Part shown: positions 1 through 5,053 of the stretch, piece after piece
Position numbering within the stretch: position 1 is the stretch's first letter
How the letters are laid out: each line of letters opens with the position of its first letter
Source of the DNA: an uncultured Lysobacteraceae bacterium
GTDB taxonomy: Bacteria; Pseudomonadota; Gammaproteobacteria; Xanthomonadales; Xanthomonadaceae
Reading direction: 5' to 3'
NCBI GenBank assembly: GCA_946482565.1
Contig: CAMLSB010000139.1
Coordinates: forward strand, 1 to 5,053
Length of the DNA: 5,053 nt
Made by a program: the position numbers and the translations under genes
The notes under the pieces: model-generated
Seen by the model: the letters and a program-made list of their open reading frames with translations, nothing else
What the model was told of the DNA's origin: nothing
The model's database searches: none

Positions 1-608
1 TGGCTGCGCAGCGTGTCCGAATCCGGCAGGCCGTTGCCCCAGATCTCGCGCTCGATCTCCTGGCGGCTGACCACGCGCGGCGATTCGCGCATCAGGATGG
101 TCAGCAGCTTCAGCCCGATCGGCGAGAGCTGCAGTTCGACGCCGCCGCGGGTGGCGCGCAGGCTGGCCGGATCGAGCACCAGGTCGGCGACCTTGAGGAC
201 CTCGGAACCGACCTGGCGGCGCTCGCGGCGGATCAGCGCGCGCAGGCGCGCCTCGAGTTCCTGGATCGCGAACGGCTTGGTCAGGTAGTCGTCGGCACCG
301 ACCGAGAGGCCGGTGAGCTTCTCGTCGAGCGTGTCGCGCGCGGTGAGCATCAGCACGGGCGTGGACTTGCGCGCTTCCTCGCGCAGGCGCTTGCACACTT
401 CGACGCCGTCCAGGCGCGGCAGCATCAGGTCCAGCACGACCACGTCGTAGCTGTTCTCGGAAGCAAGCCGGTAGCCGTCGAGGCCGTCGGAGGCGTAATC
501 GACCTCGAAGCCACGCCCCTCGAGGTACTCGCCCACCATCTCGGAAATGTTGCGGTTGTCCTCGACGATCAGGACCAGGCCGGCGGGGTCTTGGGCGGTG
601 CGCGTCAT
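1..608 (-). CDS. OmpR/PhoB-family two-component response regulator (ColR-like), C-terminus cut by window edge
   Basis: This is a cytoplasmic DNA-binding response regulator, phosphorylated by a partner histidine kinase to control transcription. The first 202 residues are visible. The receiver domain spans about residues 11-128, with acidic pocket E16-D17, phosphoacceptor D60 (in VVLDLMLP), switch T89 (LTAR) and K111 (LTKPF), all intact. A winged-helix domain follows from about residue 137, with SPIGLKLL and then PDSDTLRS at the recognition helix, where the window cuts it. Full-length relatives are about 230 residues, so roughly 30 are missing. The start at 608 is preceded by a strong AAGGAG site. 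The winged-helix sequence, notably the GLKLL and PDSDTLRSH region, resembles remembered Pseudomonas/Xanthomonas ColR (envelope stress, metal response). Subfamily naming from memory is tentative, so no symbol is given. A sensor kinase may follow to the left, outside the window. Confidence 0.93.
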   Translation of the reverse strand, partial: MTRTAQDPAGLVLIVEDNRNISEMVGEYLEGRGFEVDYASDGLDGYRLASENSYDVVVLDLMLPRLDGVEVCKRLREEARKSTPVLMLTARDTLDEKLTGLSVGADDYLTKPFAIQELEARLRALIRRERRQVGSEVLKVADLVLDPASLRATRGGVELQLSPIGLKLLTILMRESPRVVSRQEIEREIWGNGLPDSDTLRS

Positions 609-723
609 GGAATGCTCCTTGGGTGGGGTTCTTCAGCTTTGTGAAAGGTGCCCGTCCGGGGGTGGAATCCATGTGAAGGCGCTAGGCTGGCGCCCCAGGA
701 CCCCTGTTCCAAGGCCCCCGCCC
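609..723. promoter_or_regulatory. Divergent intergenic region between the regulator and the DUF486 gene
   Basis: These 115 bases must hold promoters for both flanking genes unless the right-hand gene is read from within the left one. I see TGTGAA twice in direct orientation (640-645 and 672-677), each followed by an AGG/GG, 32 bp apart, close to three helical turns. The first copy also forms a short inverted repeat TTCA-N6-TGAA (632-645). I could not identify a convincing -35/-10 pair on either strand. The repeats are candidate operator half-sites only by spacing and position. Confidence 0.4.
615..620 (-). promoter_or_regulatory. Ribosome binding site of the response regulator
   Basis: On the minus strand the bases read AAGGAG, a near-perfect Shine-Dalgarno sequence, followed by six bases and then the ATG at 608-606. 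It fixes the start of the response regulator and is the best ribosome binding site in the window. Confidence 0.8.
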
Positions 724-1074
724 ATGCCCGCCGCCCTCCTCGACCGCTTCCTGCCCGTGCTCCTGCTGCTGGGATCCAACGTCTTCATGACCTTCGCCTG
801 GTACGGGCACCTGAAGTACAAGTCGACGCCGCTGGTCTTCGCGATCCTGGCCAGCTGGGGCATCGCGTTCTTCGAATACACGCTGCAGGTGCCGGCCAAC
901 CGCCTCGGCAGCGCGGTGTACAGCGCGCCGCAACTCAAGGGCATGCAGGAAGTGATCACGCTGGTCGTGTTCGCCGCGTTCTCCGCGTGGTACCTCGGCC
1001 AGCCGCTGAAGTGGAACCACTGGGCGGGATTCGCGCTGATCGCGGTGGCGGCGTGGCTCATCTTCCTCGAGTGA
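724..1074 (+). CDS. DUF486 family small inner-membrane protein (DMT-superfamily-like)
   Basis: This 116-residue integral membrane protein has no established function. DUF486 proteins are about this length and are often labelled DMT (drug/metabolite transporter) family. Four hydrophobic helices are visible at about residues 9-27, 36-54, 74-92 and 98-115. Family-typical stretches include GSNVFMTFAWYGHL (17-30), the charged FFEYTLQVPANRLG (49-62), the loop YSAPQLKGMQEVI (66-78) and the C-terminal helix after WNHWAGF (97-103). The reading frame is open back to 547, but the ATG at 724 gives the family's usual N-terminus. It has a weak AAGG at 711-714, nine bases upstream. The gene is divergent from the response regulator and convergent with the Mpo1-like gene, so it is probably monocistronic. 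A transport role is only an inference from the fold. Confidence 0.88.
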   Translation: MPAALLDRFLPVLLLLGSNVFMTFAWYGHLKYKSTPLVFAILASWGIAFFEYTLQVPANRLGSAVYSAPQLKGMQEVITLVVFAAFSAWYLGQPLKWNHWAGFALIAVAAWLIFLE

Positions 1075-1087
1075 GCCGAAGGCATCA
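1072..1087. other. Small imperfect inverted repeat across two convergent stop codons
   Basis: The 16 bases TGAGCCGAAGGCATCA contain the TGA stop of the DUF486 gene at one end and, on the opposite strand, the TGA stop of the Mpo1-like gene at the other. The arms TGAGCC and GGC-A-TCA can pair around a GAA loop with one bulged A. There is no T-run on either side, so this is not a recognisable intrinsic terminator. It is noted because it is the only structure in the 10-nt convergent gap. Confidence 0.25.
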
Positions 1088-1387
1088 GAGCTTGACGCGG
1101 CCGCGCAGGACGTCGGCGAACATCACCCAGTCGCCCGCGAACGAATAGAACGGATGGCGGAACGTCGCGGGACGGTTCTTCTCGAAGAAGAAGTGGCCGA
1201 TCCAGGCGAAGCCGTAGCCGCAGGCGAGCGCGGCGAGCAACCACCACGCGTTGCGCGTGGCGATCGCGCCCGCGACGAGGCCGAGCACGCCGCAGCTGCC
1301 GAAGAAATGCAGCCTGCGCGAGGCGCGGTTGGCGTGCTCGGACAGGTAGAACGGATAGAACTCGCGGAAGCTGGCGAAACGACGCAT
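1085..1387 (-). CDS. Mpo1-like / DUF962 small membrane protein
   Basis: This 100-residue protein belongs to the DUF962 family, which includes yeast Mpo1, an Fe(II)-dependent dioxygenase that shortens 2-hydroxy fatty acids by one carbon. The bacterial members' substrate is not established. Conserved features are visible: FYLSEHANRASRRLHFFG (13-30) with H18 and H27, hydrophobic segments at about 28-44 and 47-66, then WIGHFFFEKNRPATFRHP (62-79) with H65 and H78. Four histidines in this arrangement fit a metal site. The start at 1387 is chosen because GAGGGGA lies six bases upstream. An in-frame ATG six codons earlier (1405) lacks such a site. The gene follows mazG after 44 nt and is likely the last gene of the nudE-cysQ-mazG operon. 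Whether it makes a functional oxygenase here is inference. Confidence 0.85.
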   Translation of the reverse strand: MRRFASFREFYPFYLSEHANRASRRLHFFGSCGVLGLVAGAIATRNAWWLLAALACGYGFAWIGHFFFEKNRPATFRHPFYSFAGDWVMFADVLRGRVKL

Positions 1388-1393
1388 GCGATG

Positions 1394-1400
1394 TCCCCTC
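1394..1400 (-). promoter_or_regulatory. Ribosome binding site of the Mpo1-like gene
   Basis: The minus strand reads GAGGGGA here, six bases before the ATG at 1387-1385. It favours that start over the in-frame ATG at 1405 and supports separate initiation of this gene within the polycistronic message. Confidence 0.55.
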
Positions 1401-1431
1401 GGCATGGGCTGCCGCCGAAGCGCGCGCTCCG

Positions 1432-2259
1432 TCAGGCGCGCTCGGCGAGCTTGGCCCGGACCCAGTATGCCTCCTGCGCGTCGAGCGACAGGTCCTTCAG
1501 GTGCACGCCTTCGGCCGCGGCCAGCGCCTCCATCGCCCGGAAGCGGCGCTCGAACTTGGCGTTTGCGCGCCGCAGGGCCGCGCCGGGGTCGACGCGTGCG
1601 TGCCTGGCCAGGTTGGCGCAGACGAACAGCAGGTCGCCGATCTCGTCCTCCAGCCGGTCCTGCGCGGCGGCATCGCCCGGGTCGGCGGCCACGGCGGCGA
1701 ATTCCGCGCGCGCCTCGTCGATCTCCTCGTGCAGCTTGGCGACCACCGGTTCGGGACCGGGCCAGTCGAAGCCGACGGTCGCGGCGCGCTTCTGCAGCTT
1801 GATCGCGCGCTGCCACTCCGGGAGGCCGCGCGCGATGCCGGCGAGCGCGGACGCGTCGCCGTCGCCGGCAGCCTCGCGTTCGCCGCGCTTGAGCGCTTCC
1901 CACTCGCGCAGCTGCGCCTCGGCATCCGCCTCGCGGCCGGCGCCGGCGAACACGTGCGGGTGGCGGCGCACCATCTTGTCGACGATCGCGTCGACGACGC
2001 CGGCGAAATCGAACGCGCCCTGCTCTTCCGCCATGCGCGCATGGAAGACCACCTGCAGCAGCAGGTCGCCGAGTTCGTCGCGCAGGTCGGCCATGTCGCC
2101 GCGGTCGATCGCGTCGGCGACCTCGTAGGCTTCCTCGATCGTGTACGGCGCGATGGTCGCGAACGTCTGCGCCACGTCCCACGGGCAGCCGTCCTCCGGC
2201 TGGCGCAGCCGCGCCATGATCTCCAGCAACCCCCCGATATCCCCGTTTGCCGCCTTCAT
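1432..2259 (-). CDS. mazG: Nucleoside triphosphate pyrophosphohydrolase MazG
   Basis: MazG is a cytoplasmic enzyme that hydrolyses (d)NTPs to the monophosphate plus pyrophosphate, removing non-canonical nucleotides; in E. coli it also affects (p)ppGpp levels in starvation. The 275-residue protein is close to the E. coli length. Two MazG helical repeats are complete. The first has EEAYE with E42, E43, E46 and then ELGD with E62 and D65, preceded by the N-terminal signature DGCPWD (23-28). The second has HEEIDE with E178, E179, E182 and then EIGD with E206 and D209. The linker contains REWEALK (118-124) and the typical VGFDW (162-166). The start codon overlaps the cysQ stop as ATGA (2256-2259), implying translational coupling, so the longer open frame reaching 2418 is rejected. 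All Mg-binding acidic residues are present, so it should be active. Confidence 0.96.
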   Translation of the reverse strand: MKAANGDIGGLLEIMARLRQPEDGCPWDVAQTFATIAPYTIEEAYEVADAIDRGDMADLRDELGDLLLQVVFHARMAEEQGAFDFAGVVDAIVDKMVRRHPHVFAGAGREADAEAQLREWEALKRGEREAAGDGDASALAGIARGLPEWQRAIKLQKRAATVGFDWPGPEPVVAKLHEEIDEARAEFAAVAADPGDAAAQDRLEDEIGDLLFVCANLARHARVDPGAALRRANAKFERRFRAMEALAAAEGVHLKDLSLDAQEAYWVRAKLAERA

Positions 2260-3059
2260 GCCAGCCACTCGCGCCAGGGCAGCGACGGGTCGCCGAGGGC
2301 GATGAAGTCGCCGTTGAGGATGGTGTCGCGCTGGTTGTAGCGCAACGGGCGGCCGCGCGGGTCGAGCACCGCGCCGCCCGCGGCTTCCAGCACGCACTGG
2401 CCAGCGGCGGTATCCCACTCGCTGGTCGGGCCGAAGCGCGGATACGCGTCCATCGTGCCCTCGGCAAGGCGGCAGAACTTGAGCGAGGAGCCGACGCCGA
2501 TCGCCTCGACTTCGCCCATGCGCGCCAGCACCGCCTCGGTGCGCGGATCGCGGTGCGAGCGGCTCGCGGCGACGCGCAGCGGCGCGGTCGCCGGCGTGCG
2601 CGTACGCACCGGAACATCACGGTCGCCTTCGCGGCGGAACGCACCGCGGCCGCGCTGGCCGTGCCAGAGCGCGCCGGTCACCGGTGCCTGCACGACGCCG
2701 AGCACGGCCTCGCCCTCGTCGATGAGCGCGATGTTGACGGTGAACTCGCCGTTGCGCTTCACGAATTCGCGCGTGCCGTCCAGCGGATCGACCAGCCACA
2801 TGCGCGGCCACTGCCGGCGCAGCAGCGCCGGCACGTCCTGCGCCGATTCCTCGGACAACACGGGGATGCCCGGCGACAGCCGCTCCAGGCCCTCGACGAT
2901 GCAGCGGTGCGCCGCGAGGTCGGCCGCGGTCAGCGGCGAATCGTCGTCCTTGCGCTGCACGTCGAACTCGCCTTCGTACACGCGCAGGATCTCGGCGGCG
3001 GCTTCCCGCGCCAGCGCGATGATGCCCTCGCGCAGCGCATCCAGCTGCTCAGCGCGCAT
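2256..3059 (-). CDS. cysQ: 3'(2'),5'-bisphosphate nucleotidase CysQ
   Basis: CysQ removes the 3'-phosphate from PAP, the by-product of sulfate reduction from PAPS, giving AMP and phosphate. It belongs to the Mg-dependent, lithium-sensitive inositol monophosphatase superfamily. The 267-residue protein shows every signature: DSPLTAAD (40-47), LSEES with metal ligand E70 (68-72), DPLDGTREF with D91 and D94 (91-99), GSSLKFCRLAEG (190-201), and GPTSEWDTAAGQ with D216 (210-221). E. coli CysQ is slightly shorter and often peripheral to the inner membrane; no membrane segment is visible here. The start at 3059 lies inside nudE (11-nt overlap), preceded by GGGAG ten bases upstream, and the stop overlaps mazG by 4 nt. 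SuhB-type inositol monophosphatase is the alternative, but the KDDDSPLTAAD and GPTSEWDTAAGQ forms are CysQ-like. Confidence 0.96.
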   Translation of the reverse strand: MRAEQLDALREGIIALAREAAAEILRVYEGEFDVQRKDDDSPLTAADLAAHRCIVEGLERLSPGIPVLSEESAQDVPALLRRQWPRMWLVDPLDGTREFVKRNGEFTVNIALIDEGEAVLGVVQAPVTGALWHGQRGRGAFRREGDRDVPVRTRTPATAPLRVAASRSHRDPRTEAVLARMGEVEAIGVGSSLKFCRLAEGTMDAYPRFGPTSEWDTAAGQCVLEAAGGAVLDPRGRPLRYNQRDTILNGDFIALGDPSLPWREWLA

Positions 3060-3603
3060 GCCGCAGCCACTCCCGCGCCATGAACAGCGCGGCGACCGCG
3101 CGGCCTTCGGAAAAATCCTCGCGCAGCACCAGTTCGTGCAGCGCGTCGAGCTTCCACGGCACGACTTCCAGTTCCTCGGGTTCGTCGCCGGGCAAGCGCT
3201 GCGGATACAGGTCGCGCGCGAGCACGATGTCCGCTTCCTGGCTCATGTAGCGCGGCGACAGTGACAGGCGGCGCAGCAGGTGCAGGTCGCGCGCGCCGTA
3301 ACCGGCCTCTTCCTGCAGCTCGCGATTGGCGGCTTCCAGGGCCGTCTCGCCCGGATCGATGCGGCCGGACACCAGGCCCAGCTCGTAGCGGTGCAGGCCG
3401 GCGGCGTATTCGCGCACCAGCAACACGGTGTCGTCGTCGAGCAGCGGCACCACGTACACCGCGCCATGGCCGCGGCCATGCAGGCGCCGGAACTGGCGGC
3501 GCTCGCCGTTGGAGAATTCCAGGTCGACGTGCTCGACGCGGTACGGGCCGCCGGCATCGTCGGCGGTCACGCCATGGATCGTGGGCAGGCGGCGTCCGCT
3601 CAT
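3049..3603 (-). CDS. nudE: ADP compounds hydrolase NudE (Nudix family)
   Basis: NudE hydrolyses ADP-ribose, NADH and diadenosine polyphosphates, releasing AMP and the remaining phosphorylated moiety, in the cytoplasm with divalent metal. The 184-residue length nearly equals E. coli NudE. The N-terminal VEHVDLEFSNGERR (23-36) closely matches remembered E. coli NudE. The Nudix box at residues 80-102 fits GX5EX7REUXEEXGU exactly: G80, E86, then RELQEEAGY with catalytic E98 and E99. NudE-specific features follow: LSLSPRYMSQ after the box, DLYPQRLPGDEPEELEVVPW, and the C-terminal ALFMAREWL. It is the first gene of the minus-strand operon, with cysQ starting 11 nt before its stop. The upstream ribosome binding site is weak (GGCGGG region). 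An ADP-ribose pyrophosphatase of the NudF type is the alternative, but the DLYP and GDEPE motifs favour NudE. Confidence 0.94.
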   Translation of the reverse strand: MSGRRLPTIHGVTADDAGGPYRVEHVDLEFSNGERRQFRRLHGRGHGAVYVVPLLDDDTVLLVREYAAGLHRYELGLVSGRIDPGETALEAANRELQEEAGYGARDLHLLRRLSLSPRYMSQEADIVLARDLYPQRLPGDEPEELEVVPWKLDALHELVLREDFSEGRAVAALFMAREWLRHAR

Positions 3604-3647
3604 CGCGGGCCCGCCGGTGCCGGCGCCGAAAGCGCGATAATGGACGG
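3604..3647. promoter_or_regulatory. Divergent nudE/bioA intergenic region with a -10-like GATAAT
   Basis: Only 44 bases separate the divergent nudE and bioA starts. GATAAT at 3636-3641 on the plus strand is the most AT-rich spot and differs from the sigma-70 -10 consensus in one base. No good -35 is visible at 16-18 bp. If used, transcription would begin near 3648. For nudE, the minus strand has TATCAT (3680-3675) as a -10-like hexamer inside the start of bioA, also without a clear -35. The rest is GC-rich and shows no obvious operator. Confidence 0.35.
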
Positions 3648-5053
3648 ATGGCGGACGATGCGATCCATCCGGACATGATAAGCGCTGGCGATGCCGGGCG
3701 CTGGCGCGAACGCGACCTCGCGGTGTTGTGGCACCCCTGCACGCAGATGCGCGAACATCTGTCGGCGACGGTGCCGGGAGATGCCGGCCCGACCTTGCCG
3801 CTGGTGCCGATCGAGCGCGGCGAAGGCGCCTGGCTGGTGGGGCGCGATGGCCGCCGCTACCTCGATGCGGTCTCCAGCTGGTGGACCAACCTCTTCGGCC
3901 ACGCCGAACCGCGCATCGGGGCCGCGATCGCGGCCCAGGCGGGCAAGCTCGAACAAGTGATCCTCGCCGGCTTCTCGCACGCACCGGCGGTGGAGCTGGC
4001 CGAGCGGCTGCTCGCCATCGCGCCCCGTGAAGCGGGCCGGGCGCCGCTGGCCAAGGTGTTCTACGCGGACAACGGTTCGGCCGGGGTCGAAGTCGCGTTG
4101 AAGATGGCCTTCCACTGGTTCCGCAATCGCGGCGAGCTGCGGCGCACGAAATTCGTCGCGCTGGAGAACGGCTACCACGGCGAAACGCTCGGCGCGCTCG
4201 CGGTCGGCGACGTGCCGCTGTACCGCCGGGTGTACGCGCCGCTGCTGGCCGAATGCCTGTTCGCGCCGAGCCCCGACGCCTGGTACGCCGCGCCACGCGA
4301 ATCGGCCGAGGATTGCGCGCGCCGCGCCGCCGCCGCGCTCGGTGACCTGCTCGAGCGCCACGCCGGCGAGGTCTGCGCCTTCATCCTCGAGCCGCTGGTG
4401 CAGTGCGCCGGCGGCATGCGCATGCACCACCCGCTGTACCTGCGGCTGGCGCGCGAACTGTGCGATCGCCACGGCGTGATGCTCATCGCCGACGAGATCG
4501 CGGTGGGCTTCGGGCGCACCGGCACCCTGTTCGCCTGCGAGCAGGCCCCGCCCGCGCAGGCCGGCGGCGCGCCGGGCATCCAGCCCGACCTGCTGTGCCT
4601 GTCCAAGGGCCTGACCGGCGGCTTCCTGCCGCTGGCCGCGGTGCTGGCGACGCAATCCATCTACGATGGTTTCCTCGACGATTCGCGCGAGCGGGCCTTC
4701 CTGCATTCGCACAGCTACACGGGAAATCCGCTCGCCTGCGCGGCCGCGCTGGCGTCGCTGTCGATCCTCGAGGGCGACCGCGTGATCGAACGCAATCGCG
4801 CCACCGCGGCGAAGATGGCGGCGCTGGCGGCGCCGCTGGCGAAGCTCCCGCACGTCGCCGACGTGCGCCAGGCGGGCATGATCGTGGCGTTCGAACTGGC
4901 GCGCGACGGCCGCCGCTCCACGCCGTCCGCAGGCAGGCCTTTCGATCCGTCGCTGCGCGTCGGCCTACGCGCGTATCGCGCCGCGCTCGAGCGCGGCGTG
5001 GTCCTGCGCCCGCTCGGCGACATCGTGTACTGGATGCCGCCCTACTGCGTCGA
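3648..5053 (+). CDS. bioA: Adenosylmethionine-8-amino-7-oxononanoate aminotransferase BioA, C-terminus cut by window edge
   Basis: BioA is the PLP-dependent class-III aminotransferase that converts 8-amino-7-oxononanoate to 7,8-diaminononanoate in biotin synthesis. There are 468 open codons to the right edge; the frame ends at WMPPYCV, so roughly 20-30 residues are missing. Visible features: LWHPCTQM (27-34), SSWWTNLFGH (76-85), YADNGSAGVEVALKMAF, GYHGETLGA with Y176 stacking on PLP, DEIAVGFGRTG with D282 binding the pyridine nitrogen and R290, SKGLTGG with Schiff-base K320, and HSHSYTGNPLACA (353-365). Relative to E. coli BioA there are about nine extra residues (Pro/Ala/Gly-rich) between D282 and K320. 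The position of E. coli Y17 is C31 and that of D147 is E179. The start at 3648 is the most upstream plausible ATG; 3675 is an in-frame alternative, and neither has a good ribosome binding site. Confidence 0.95.
   Translation, partial: MADDAIHPDMISAGDAGRWRERDLAVLWHPCTQMREHLSATVPGDAGPTLPLVPIERGEGAWLVGRDGRRYLDAVSSWWTNLFGHAEPRIGAAIAAQAGKLEQVILAGFSHAPAVELAERLLAIAPREAGRAPLAKVFYADNGSAGVEVALKMAFHWFRNRGELRRTKFVALENGYHGETLGALAVGDVPLYRRVYAPLLAECLFAPSPDAWYAAPRESAEDCARRAAAALGDLLERHAGEVCAFILEPLVQCAGGMRMHHPLYLRLARELCDRHGVMLIADEIAVGFGRTGTLFACEQAPPAQAGGAPGIQPDLLCLSKGLTGGFLPLAAVLATQSIYDGFLDDSRERAFLHSHSYTGNPLACAAALASLSILEGDRVIERNRATAAKMAALAAPLAKLPHVADVRQAGMIVAFELARDGRRSTPSAGRPFDPSLRVGLRAYRAALERGVVLRPLGDIVYWMPPYCV

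Noticed and set aside
13..288. 91-codon plus-strand frame at the left edge
   Set aside because: It is antisense to the response regulator's DNA-binding domain, Ser/Arg-rich, and has no plausible ribosome binding site or domain.
683..688. TAGGCT as a -10 element for the DUF486 gene
   Set aside because: It is a poor match to consensus, and no -35-like hexamer lies 16-18 bp upstream.
547..723. Longer N-terminus for the DUF486 protein starting at 547
   Set aside because: It would overlap the first codons and ribosome binding site of the response regulator, and the added 59 residues do not resemble the family. The ATG at 724 gives the expected length.
1096..1105. CGCGGCCGCG palindrome near the end of the Mpo1-like gene as a terminator stem
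   Set aside because: It lies within coding sequence (Arg-Gly-Arg codons) and is not followed by a T-run. Such GC palindromes are common by chance here.
1154..2128. 324-codon plus-strand frame, with 1501-2340 and 2247-3083 also open on that strand
   Set aside because: All lie opposite mazG, cysQ or the Mpo1-like gene, overlap each other, and show no family signature. They are expected in GC-rich DNA.
2260..2418. Longer MazG N-terminus starting at 2418
   Set aside because: It would overlap cysQ by more than 50 codons. The ATGA overlap at 2256-2259 gives the usual MazG N-terminus just before the DGCPWD motif.
1085..2644. 519-codon minus-strand frame extending the Mpo1-like protein upstream through mazG and cysQ
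   Set aside because: The extra 400-odd residues are out of frame with the well-supported MazG and CysQ and are Arg/Ala-rich low complexity. The Mpo1-like protein has its own ribosome binding site before 1387.
3682..3706. Direct repeat GCGCTGGCG twice within the start of bioA
   Set aside because: It is a nine-base repeat of common GC-rich codons inside coding sequence, with nothing to suggest a function.
3600..4853. 417-codon open frame on the minus strand opposite bioA
   Set aside because: It is a GC-driven shadow: the plus strand encodes BioA with all PLP motifs. The antisense product is Arg/Gln/Ala-rich with no recognisable domain.

Overview
The window is ordinary, gene-dense, GC-rich bacterial chromosome. 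The codons have GC-rich third positions and almost every base is coding. The proteins look gammaproteobacterial, and the GC-rich, Xanthomonadaceae/Lysobacteraceae type (Lysobacter, Luteimonas, Xanthomonas relatives) is my best guess. That placement rests on remembered family resemblance, not on a search. I see no mobile element, CRISPR array, tRNA, rRNA or prophage gene.

Layout from left to right. (1) Bases 1-608, minus strand: the first 202 codons of an OmpR/PhoB-type response regulator, ColR-like, running off the left edge. (2) Bases 609-723: a divergent intergenic region with a strong ribosome binding site for the regulator and a short spaced direct repeat. (3) Bases 724-1074, plus strand: a 116-residue, four-helix DUF486 membrane protein. 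(4) Bases 1085-3603, minus strand: a compact four-gene run read in the order nudE, cysQ, mazG, Mpo1/DUF962-like gene. The overlaps are 11 nt (nudE/cysQ) and 4 nt (cysQ/mazG), and the last gap is 44 nt. This looks like one operon, and it converges on the DUF486 gene with only 10 nt between stop codons. (5) Bases 3604-3647: a 44-nt divergent promoter region. (6) Bases 3648-5053, plus strand: bioA, lacking its last few tens of codons beyond the right edge.

How the genes fit together. nudE, cysQ and mazG encode three unrelated hydrolases that clear nucleotide by-products: ADP-ribose/NADH/diadenosine compounds, 3'-phosphoadenosine 5'-phosphate (PAP) from sulfate assimilation, and (deoxy)nucleoside triphosphates. 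Several of these reactions return AMP, so the operon reads as a nucleotide house-cleaning unit. The fourth gene encodes a small membrane protein of the family containing yeast Mpo1, a 2-hydroxy fatty acid dioxygenase. bioA, read divergently, makes 7,8-diaminononanoate for biotin synthesis.

No previously undescribed system is evident. The points most worth a second look are the operon's composition, the departures from E. coli BioA at substrate-pocket positions (which leave the amino donor open), the possible leaderless start of bioA, and the repeat upstream of the regulator.
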